Below, in pieces: positions 34,901-40,578 of a DNA stretch of 40,578 nucleotides. A model generated the notes under the pieces. The model made no database searches. It saw only the letters and a list, made by a program, of their open reading frames with translations, and had not been told where the DNA came from. Source of the DNA: DATFKA01 sp042095835 (GTDB lineage Bacteria > Bacteroidota > Bacteroidia > Chitinophagales > Saprospiraceae); the NCBI GenBank assembly GCA_042095835.1, contig JBELML010000043.1, positions 1 through 40,578 on the forward strand, read 5' to 3'. Each line of letters opens with the position of its first letter. The stretch's first letter is position 1. The position numbers were made by a program, and so were the translations under genes.

Positions 34901-36197
34901 AATATCCTTGCGTATTACTAGAATAAATCGCCTCCGAAGCTTTCTTAATATTCAATTTCACGTCTGTAGACGGAGCACCCGTAGCTAGATAGCCTCCAGT
35001 GAGGGCAATATCAAAATCTTCGAAGTTGGCTTCTAGGCCGATCTCTGTACCATAGTCGGGATCGAGGAGTACGGTATAACAACTATTGATGGTATAGGTC
35101 TGCTCAAAGCTACATCCCTGTTCATTCGTAATCGTGACGGTATAGGTACCAGCTGCTACATTTTGCAGACTTGGTCCCGTTTGGCCATTACTCCATTGAT
35201 AATTTAAGTTTTGACTAGAACGCTCCGCTAGAGTGATTGAGCCGTTACTATCTTCTTGGGTATTGGGATTGTGCCGATCAACGACGTCTATTTGAGGAGC
35301 TATGATCACTGGCACCGTATAACAGCGCTCAAAAGCACAGTCGATCCCAGGGCCACTCATCTGTACACAGTAATTCCCTGCTTTTAGATTGATGCGTTTA
35401 TTACCAATCGCACCATCATCCCAGGTATAGGTGTAGGAGGCAGCTGTACCAAGACCTGAAAAATCAATAACTCCATTTTCTTGACGAAAACAGGTCTCCA
35501 AAATAGTTGGTTTTAAATTTGGCAAAAGTCTTAAATCAACGGTAATAGGTACTATATCTTCACACGAAGAGCTACTTACATGAAGTGTATAAACACCAAA
35601 ATATAAGGCATCCCAATAATACTCATCCCCAAATTCACTAACTGGAAGATTGGCACCTTCCTCATTATATAGATTGATATTGAATTGTTCAAAAACCTCC
35701 TTTGCAATCACAATAGTGCCATTATCATCCTCACAATCTTCTGGATAAGATATGATCTCAAAATCAATGTCACCCAGATCAGGACAGCCATCTAAGCGAA
35801 TGGGAATTTCCAGTGCCTTCTCTCCTGTGCTAATGTCCTCAATCTTGACCTCACAGCCAAAGCGGTTGAGTACCTGCAAGCTATAATCGCCTGGTGTACA
35901 TAAGACAGCAGCCTCAGCAGCATCTAGCGTACTTGAGCTGAGCACAGCGGTACCAAATTGCGCTGGATGATCAATCACAACTGCACCAGTAGCATCCAAC
36001 AACTGTACCGTAAATGGCCCCGCAGTACCATCTAATTGCAGCTCGATGGTGGCACAACTTTGATCACCATCGACAACGACGATGGGTGTCACACTCGTCA
36101 AAGTGAGCTGACTCCATGCGGAGATACTGGTCAAAACCAAGAGTAGAGGCATTAGAATGTAGCCTCTGCAAGTGTGCAGTGGATGGTGCTGTTTCAT
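31908..36197 (-). CDS. giant T9SS-exported surface protein with SprB-like repeats
   Basis: Protein of 1429 residues. A signal peptide ends near residue 30 (SAWSQ). SprB/Ig-like repeats fill roughly the first 400 residues, for example YQWSNGQTGPSLQNVAAGTYTVTITNEQGCSF. A Cys-rich central part with no recognised domain follows (about 500-850), then a beta-propeller-like stretch. The last 80 residues are a type A T9SS sorting tail: AIPNPFTDQLTLQL, VGIYFIEIEG and the basic KVIKVK end. It is exported through the outer membrane and attached or released. The central part is more AT-rich than the ends. It lies 29 bases after a lipoprotein gene and is probably co-transcribed with it. Confidence 0.87.
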   Translation of the reverse strand: MKQHHPLHTCRGYILMPLLLVLTSISAWSQLTLTSVTPIVVVDGDQSCATIELQLDGTAGPFTVQLLDATGAVVIDHPAQFGTAVLSSSTLDAAEAAVLCTPGDYSLQVLNRFGCEVKIEDISTGEKALEIPIRLDGCPDLGDIDFEIISYPEDCEDDNGTIVIAKEVFEQFNINLYNEEGANLPVSEFGDEYYWDALYFGVYTLHVSSSSCEDIVPITVDLRLLPNLKPTILETCFRQENGVIDFSGLGTAASYTYTWDDGAIGNKRINLKAGNYCVQMSGPGIDCAFERCYTVPVIIAPQIDVVDRHNPNTQEDSNGSITLAERSSQNLNYQWSNGQTGPSLQNVAAGTYTVTITNEQGCSFEQTYTINSCYTVLLDPDYGTEIGLEANFEDFDIALTGGYLATGAPSTDVKLNIKKASEAIYSSNTQGYSIEWELENNGDIQHGGNTYNVDRSEFDFGKVLRVAVKVSNGCTSKTTSIILFSCEFATPNSQSYEYFIRGVVKPCPGAADGLLNIRIPNLDDILPSVFVNDLPQAVNLGNLLDYESTAQLLQPGIQNVVIDFGDCQISFDYELEEAESEKVYAGYDKESNVCIYDQLCNDNLLGNLTSEAGLYDYVATEERFGSKCYLPIKCNDNVVDYQSTKYITMRAGEYTSTLRYLLDNPNLFTNNGMYEEILTWLQIYRGRWHPCEKIKICPYSFRPRKLASGVPDPTLFFKEREDPTWLGGGCYGINCIFSNPTFCVGDVELPFLNDTGDDPFNDCDGVSVNAYQLMSHYRENVLQNIYNERFPDADFKETSLYNDFIRIYEFDERLPCASLVFCRDDEDFKLLYTDINTIFCGGTNYETFEVTFFENGEAQSQVIKVPDDCETFAYPDPGLDNLKFVHCYGSNNIEAIDLLDYSYLDLGATPAAPPTSYPLSRPHIKVTQESELDETITNLGLYVTENGILPKGFISNTNNDSILIYDYDHGVERISNIEGGDIKHFVDNQDLEQEIFMFRNPDNILSEKLTYSDTISGWEKYLSSSKSLNSTFLSSQNGYIHIGGTFSENLNFDGVDLINTQNDGAFTLSIDKAGQLLNYQIIEGTLGKVDFAERPNGDLTIAFQPLAGGVGFYENGTLNTIIVNPVSSIYLINQNTTASTTSLNPISTHLDLELNDISISPSTGQIAIVAAQTNDPTGAVGCNQDMYLLTTDQNGILQWSQTWINSCESGKAQVAYGEQDELFLSLTYQDTLVIDTAILVSKGGEDIAVFKFKASGEMQFYRSYGTRDKENVKHLFYNSGVLYFAGEYDGLEAHRPIGNYDFFNFAAAKKRAYISYIFDERPSNQTTANKQTHTTPKLDPNILALDFQAIPNPFTDQLTLQLNAAFAESVQYLIYNELGKVVQRGTIDLHKGQNQYELSTSDLDVGIYFIEIEGKKNSYPQSQKVIKVK

Positions 36198-36226
36198 CTT
36201 TTTGTATATTTTGTTGGGCGACCTAG

Positions 36227-36874
36227 TTACTGTAGCTGGTACTCAAAAGCACCAGTTATGACCACAATGGTATCGCCTACTTGCAAATGTTCTTTTCGGT
36301 AAAAAGTCTCTTTTTTATAATCCGCTAATTCCTCTGCGGTATTGTACTCCAAACCAGGATAGCTTTCTACATCTAGAAAGGAGATTTCTCGCCTGCCAAA
36401 CTGCTCTTCGTAATAATAAAACCAACTGATAAAACTGTCCCAATATAGCGTTGTTTCTCCAGCCGCTCCCCTGAAAAAGAAGTCATCCAACATGCCCTGT
36501 TCACCAAATAATCCTACCTTGTCATCAAACGCTTGCCAAGCAAAAGTCAAATCGTAGTACTCCGGGTCTTTAGCTATGATTCGGACACTATCGGCATCCG
36601 AAAAGCTAATCGTCTGTAAGAACTCTTCTGCACTTTCCTCCTGGACATAATCAAAAATGGACTGTTCCTCAAGCCCGATCTCTGCGAGAAAGTAAGCCTT
36701 GTTGGGATCAGAAATTAATTCTACCCCATTTTCCGTAACCCGGTAAATATTGGTCTCTACTTCACTCGTCCCCTCATACTCATAGACATAGGGGAAGTCG
36801 GCCTGCTCTACTGGGTCTCCTCCACAACTCCATACAAGCAGGAGGGTGATTAGGAGGTATTGGGTTTTATGCAT
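36227..36874 (-). CDS. unknown lipoprotein
   Basis: Protein of 215 residues with a lipobox VWSC (Cys17). The mature part is acidic and rich in Tyr, Phe and Trp (for example YWDSFISWFYYYEEQFGRRE) and ends in a strand VVITGAFEYQL. No family is recognised. It precedes the giant T9SS protein gene in the same operon, so it may anchor or assist that protein, but this is context only. Confidence 0.7.
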   Translation of the reverse strand: MHKTQYLLITLLLVWSCGGDPVEQADFPYVYEYEGTSEVETNIYRVTENGVELISDPNKAYFLAEIGLEEQSIFDYVQEESAEEFLQTISFSDADSVRIIAKDPEYYDLTFAWQAFDDKVGLFGEQGMLDDFFFRGAAGETTLYWDSFISWFYYYEEQFGRREISFLDVESYPGLEYNTAEELADYKKETFYRKEHLQVGDTIVVITGAFEYQLQ

Positions 36875-36911
36875 TTTGTTGGGTTTGTTTTTTGTTTTTC
36901 TTATAATTTTC

Positions 36912-36993
36912 GCAAAACGAATTTTGCTTGCACTCCGACGTAGGCACGAGTTGATTTAGCATCAACTCTTAAGCCTACGCCGAACTTTTTTTT
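36912..36993. repeat. compound inverted-repeat region after the immunity-like gene
   Basis: Two hairpins: GCAAAA/TTTTGC (36912-36917, 36922-36927) and a long one pairing CGTAGGC with GCCTACG (36939-36945, 36973-36979) around GAGTTGAT/ATCAACTC (36948-36955, 36961-36968). Eight T (36986-36993) follow on the plus strand, so it terminates plus-strand transcription best; on the minus strand it is a possible weak terminator after the immunity-like gene. It may also be a dispersed repeat. Confidence 0.6.
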
Positions 36994-37064
36994 CATTTAT
37001 GATTTTGATATCCTACGCTCAACTGGGAACGTTCTTTCTCTTTATTGATGGAGATATCTTGTGC

Positions 37065-37520
37065 TCAGATAGGGCCATTAAAATGATTTTCAAAATCTTG
37101 ACATATATCAAATATTTCATTAACAATTATTTCAAAGTCCTCTAAAGAAGTAGCTATAGGAGTCTTAAATTGAACAAATTGATTAAATTCAGGATTTATA
37201 ATTTCCGCTAACGAAGCTAGTCTACCCTTATAATATTTATTAATATTATCGCTTTCCCAAATCAAATAAGAAAAATCAACTACCCCCCCCCTAAAACCAA
37301 TAAATAACCTTACAAAAAACTCTCCATAATTAAATTCCCTTAGAAAAGTCTTGTCTCTTGAAATATATTTATACTGAACATCAAAAGAGTTTACCACTTT
37401 TTCAACATCTTTCACTTTAAGATTAGCTCTTTTATTAAAATCACTATACTCATTGCATAATTTCCTATATCTTTTCTCAAAATCTATTTTTTGCAAAATT
37501 TCCAATATCAATTCTCTCAT
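37065..37520 (-). CDS. candidate immunity protein
   Basis: Protein of 151 residues, family not recognised, with no signal peptide, so cytoplasmic. Alternating charged helices and strands; central segment NYGEFFVRLFIGFRGGVVDF. It starts one base after the toxin-like gene's TAA, the usual tight arrangement of a polymorphic toxin and its immunity protein. It is AT-rich: the 60 bases 37081-37140 have 12 G+C, against 28 in 39661-39720 of the upstream gene. A run of eight G on the coding strand (37283-37290) encodes part of FRGGVV and is a possible frameshift site. Confidence 0.65.
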   Translation of the reverse strand: MRELILEILQKIDFEKRYRKLCNEYSDFNKRANLKVKDVEKVVNSFDVQYKYISRDKTFLREFNYGEFFVRLFIGFRGGVVDFSYLIWESDNINKYYKGRLASLAEIINPEFNQFVQFKTPIATSLEDFEIIVNEIFDICQDFENHFNGPI

Positions 37521-37521
37521 T

Positions 37522-40500
37522 TTACTCAGCTAAGTAGATTATTTCTATATCAACATTATTATCAGCATTAAACTTACTTAATACCTTCTTAAATTCATCA
37601 CTAGATTCAAAAAATGATTTATTAGCCTCAGGAATCTCTAACTTATAATCTCCATCAAGCTTAGTGCCTGGAGGAAATTTACTTGAATTGAGCTCTGCTC
37701 CTTTAGGATACTTTGTGATTAGCTCGTATAAATAGTTTTTAAATGTATTTGGCTGAATGTTACTCAGTGTTGTAGCCTTTCTAGATATAATCTGGCCTGG
37801 CTTCCCATCAGAAGGTGGCAAATAAGTATCTAATCTTTTTCCGGCTTTCCCATCAACTCCCTTTAAGACTACCTCAACAAATCCATCTCCATACTTAATA
37901 CGCCCCTTTGCATTAAAATCATTACCTCTTTTCCAAAGTGCTTGTATTTCTGGCCATTTAGGCTTATTTTTTTGAGAAGTTTGAATAGCATCAATTACAG
38001 AGTCAGGGTCAGACAGCGCATCAATATTTTTTCTAATACTTGAATCTACTCCCTCATCAACTAAACTCTTCCATGCCCTCAGACTACTACCATCCTCCTT
38101 CCGCAAAACCTGAGCTAAAGCCTCCTCCCCATCCATATCTTTAATAAACTCCTCAAGCAACTTTTCGGTATCAGCATCTTTGACCTTAAAGGTTCCATCC
38201 GCTTGTTTGGTGAAGAACAATTCCTCTAAGACATCATAAAACTTACTATTTCCAAGGGGGAAGCGCTTGATGAGTGGTTCAGGAAAAGGAGCACTACCAT
38301 TGTTGGTATAATACTTTTGCCAAACATCCACCATCGTTGGCTCATTCATAAAAATCTTCCTCTGTTGAGCGGTATAGTCACTGTACAACGACTTCAGGAA
38401 CGTTAAAAAGTCGGCACAGCCACCTGCTCTCAGAACGATCCCGCCACCGGTGGCTCCTGCTGAGGTCTTACAAACGAAAGATTTACTCGATTGTCGAAGG
38501 TATGCCTTACGAACGGTAGCAGGGAGCGCTAAAAGGTCATCCATCCACTTCAACATGTATTTTAGGCCATGCTGCAAGCCTTTTCCTAGTATATTCTTAA
38601 AGACAGGCACCCCTTTTCCTCCTGCTACGAGGTCAAAAACAAACATCGCTACACCACCTACCAGTCTACCATGCCCGTGCAACATGACATCACATCCCTC
38701 CTCTCCACACAGTTTATTGACATAGTTGTCGAATTGTTGCAAGACGATATCCCAAAGAGTAGGAGCGATAAGCGCAAAATCTGCCATTAACTCTGCTCTA
38801 CCCCCAAAGGTGGAGGCTTTGAGAATGAATTTCCAAAACTTAGGAGTGCATATCATTTTGGCAATATCAACTATGCCTGCTAGGAGATTATCTTGTAATA
38901 AAGCATCTATTAATCCAGCAACAAATGGCTCCATGTAGAGCAGTGTGTTACTGTCATATTTCCAAACTGCTTCTGGCACTTTACGTTTCCAGAGAGATTT
39001 CACTGTATTGACCAAACCGGGCTTCCAATTAAACAGGCTATGCTTTATCTCTCCAAGATTTTGGATTCTAAAGCCGTAAATACTCCTAGGCACAAACCCT
39101 TCCGCATAGCAACCCAAAATATTTTGTCCGCAATTATCTGGTATTGAAGTCCTTCCTTGTATTTCTCCTTGCTCCGGAGCTAAACCATATCGCTCTATGA
39201 TCGAGGTATGATAGTCAGCATATCCTTCACAAGAATAGAGCTCTCTGACCATAGCTACGAAGGCTGCTTTCAATTCATCTTGTTGTTCTTGGGTATATCC
39301 ATCTACTCTCAACAAACTGAGGGCTTCGCCAAAAATATTGTCTGCTAATTTCATGCAAAGATTAGCAGTACCCGTACTATGATCGTAGTGTAGCCAATAA
39401 AGAATATCGTAAACGGTATTCGGAGTAGAGTTGAAGCGCGCTTCTGCAGCATCTTTAGGGATCGTTTCGCTCTCCGCACTAATGATGAAACCCATAGTAA
39501 AGTCATAGGTAGCATTCTCTTGGAAAGTGATTTCTAACATTTCCAAGGTGGTGGCTTCATTTCCGGAGGCAATACTTCCCGTAAAATCAATAATGGTACC
39601 ACCATTATAGGACTTGGTGGTCGCTGAAGATTGCATTTCTCCAAAATCATAGCCTGCCAAGGCACATTCTCCAAGCTCAAAACAAAATACTTCCTGTTCG
39701 GGACAGACCTCAGGGACTAAAGTCGCCTCCCCTGTACAGCCATTCTCATCGGTAGCCGTTACGGTGTAAGCTTGCAACTCCGACACAATCAAGGTAGCTG
39801 TATTATCATTAGGCACCGACCAGTCATAGGTAAAAGTGCCATTACTAGCAGCTGTGACTTCCGCAAAAAGCGTAAGCTCATTAGGTGTATTGGTCACACA
39901 AAGCTCTTGATTCGTAGATTGAATAAGGATGGTCACATCCAGTTCATCTTTGATCTCAACTGGAAAGTCGTAAGTACAACCACTTTCTCCATATACATAC
40001 AAGGTGTATGCCCCCGCTGCGTCGATTGGAGCAGATGCTGCTGTCACGATACTACCATCAGGTTTCTCCCACTGGAGATTAGTCACCCAATCGGGGATGA
40101 ATTCCAGCTCAAGGCGGGCATCTGATCCCTCACAATAAACGGGGTCTTCTGGAAGGATGATAATATCGGATGGATCCTCCTGGGGACTGGTCAATTCTAA
40201 TTCGGCAGTCTTGACGCAACCCGTTTCGGTATCGGTCACCGTGACGGTATAGATCCCATTAGGATCAACTTCAATGGTCTCGCTGCTTGATCCATTTGAC
40301 CATAAAAATTCTGGATATAAGGCGTCGTGCTCTGCTGTGAGTGTAACCAGGCCTGCCTCACAAAAGAAGCTCGGGCCTACCGAAACACCCACCTCAAAAG
40401 GATCCAAATCTACCTCATAGATATGCTCACTGATAATATCTCCCATATCATCGGCAAAGAATAAAGTATAGGTACCGGAAGATTCTACCCCTGTAAAGCT

Positions 40501-40578
40501 AGATTCTGGATCATCGAGTCCCTCTTCTGGTTCCCAACCAAAACAACTGGTCCCTTCTGGCCAATGTGATTCGGGTAT
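37522..40578 (-). CDS. probable polymorphic toxin with SprB/Ig-like repeats (5' end beyond window)
   Basis: 1018 residues are visible; the frame has no stop up to the right edge (codons before the in-frame ATG at 40446 read ...GTYTLFFADDMGD, like the later repeats), so the true start is outside. SprB/Ig-like repeats (about 40578-39700; WSNGSSSETIEVDPNGIYTV) lead to a Cys-containing middle, a Gly-rich hydrophobic block near 38680-38560, and a C-terminal module of about 148 residues (37965-37522). That module has EVVLKG, KRLDTYLPP and ISRKATTLSNIQ, resembling restriction-endonuclease-fold nuclease toxins, with a candidate Glu/Asp/Lys site. No T9SS tail is present. The last part is AT-rich, as expected of an exchangeable toxin module. 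Confidence 0.75.
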   Translation of the reverse strand: MPESHWPEGTSCFGWEPEEGLDDPESSFTGVESSGTYTLFFADDMGDIISEHIYEVDLDPFEVGVSVGPSFFCEAGLVTLTAEHDALYPEFLWSNGSSSETIEVDPNGIYTVTVTDTETGCVKTAELELTSPQEDPSDIIILPEDPVYCEGSDARLELEFIPDWVTNLQWEKPDGSIVTAASAPIDAAGAYTLYVYGESGCTYDFPVEIKDELDVTILIQSTNQELCVTNTPNELTLFAEVTAASNGTFTYDWSVPNDNTATLIVSELQAYTVTATDENGCTGEATLVPEVCPEQEVFCFELGECALAGYDFGEMQSSATTKSYNGGTIIDFTGSIASGNEATTLEMLEITFQENATYDFTMGFIISAESETIPKDAAEARFNSTPNTVYDILYWLHYDHSTGTANLCMKLADNIFGEALSLLRVDGYTQEQQDELKAAFVAMVRELYSCEGYADYHTSIIERYGLAPEQGEIQGRTSIPDNCGQNILGCYAEGFVPRSIYGFRIQNLGEIKHSLFNWKPGLVNTVKSLWKRKVPEAVWKYDSNTLLYMEPFVAGLIDALLQDNLLAGIVDIAKMICTPKFWKFILKASTFGGRAELMADFALIAPTLWDIVLQQFDNYVNKLCGEEGCDVMLHGHGRLVGGVAMFVFDLVAGGKGVPVFKNILGKGLQHGLKYMLKWMDDLLALPATVRKAYLRQSSKSFVCKTSAGATGGGIVLRAGGCADFLTFLKSLYSDYTAQQRKIFMNEPTMVDVWQKYYTNNGSAPFPEPLIKRFPLGNSKFYDVLEELFFTKQADGTFKVKDADTEKLLEEFIKDMDGEEALAQVLRKEDGSSLRAWKSLVDEGVDSSIRKNIDALSDPDSVIDAIQTSQKNKPKWPEIQALWKRGNDFNAKGRIKYGDGFVEVVLKGVDGKAGKRLDTYLPPSDGKPGQIISRKATTLSNIQPNTFKNYLYELITKYPKGAELNSSKFPPGTKLDGDYKLEIPEANKSFFESSDEFKKVLSKFNADNNVDIEIIYLAE

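Noticed and set aside
36939..36979. Integron attC-like site
   Set aside because: The stem lacks matching core sites of the RYYYAAC/GTTRRRY type, and no integrase or cassette array is visible.
37522..40446. ATG at 40446 as the real start of the toxin-like gene
   Set aside because: The frame stays open for 44 more codons to the window edge, and those codons encode the same repeat-like sequence; no signal peptide follows the ATG.

Overview
The window looks like chromosomal DNA from a Bacteroidota bacterium, most likely of the Saprospiria/Lewinella kind. The reasons are promoters of the Bacteroidota type (TTTG, about 19 bases, then TAnnTTTG, at 11828, 24731 and 31547), a secreted giant protein with a type IX secretion (T9SS) sorting tail, SprB/Ig-like adhesin repeats, a TonB receptor with a carboxypeptidase-regulatory N-terminus, several LytTR regulators, and few Shine-Dalgarno sites. 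G+C is moderate, with one clearly AT-rich stretch at the right end. This placement is inference from gene families; no rRNA is present.

Layout. 1-391: a 151-bp MITE-like element with a 9-bp target duplication, then a coding relic. 392-3661: secreted Asp-box propeller protein. 3703-8329 (minus): TonB receptor, TPR protein, LytS-type kinase and LytTR regulator, the last three joined by ATGA overlaps. 8429-11834 (minus): coiled-coil/helix-hairpin-helix membrane protein, OmpA-like protein, galE. 11877-12656: cysQ. 12701-19151: a DNA-repair neighbourhood with ligase-associated exonuclease, ATP-dependent DNA ligase and PdeM phosphoesterase, a divergent photolyase/cryptochrome between them, and a membrane LytTR regulator plus a DUF2306 protein downstream of the ligase. 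19214-20346: UPF0173 hydrolase and VOC protein, coupled. 20383-24548 (minus): lipoprotein, DUF5655 protein, FadL-like porin, and a secreted protein with a long Ser-Arg tail. 25047-29505 (plus): proS, dtd and a GH13 glucoside enzyme. 29585-31514: two-zinc-ribbon lipoprotein, HAD phosphatase, and an unknown exported protein. 31645-31792: a broken tRNA copy with a palindrome in place of its D-loop, directly followed by an intact CAU tRNA. 31908-36874 (minus): giant T9SS cargo and a lipoprotein. 37065-40578 (minus): a probable polymorphic toxin, open at the window's right edge, with a tightly linked candidate immunity gene.

How the genes work together. Three functional groups stand out: a sensor/regulator set beside a TonB receptor; a repair set (ligase, 3' exonuclease, phosphoesterase, light-dependent flavoprotein) whose usual helicase partner is absent here; and surface or competition genes at the right end. 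The best candidates for something not well described are the toxin-immunity pair with its AT-rich 3' module, the repair cluster fused to a membrane LytTR gene, the RS-tail protein, and the palindrome-bearing tRNA relic.
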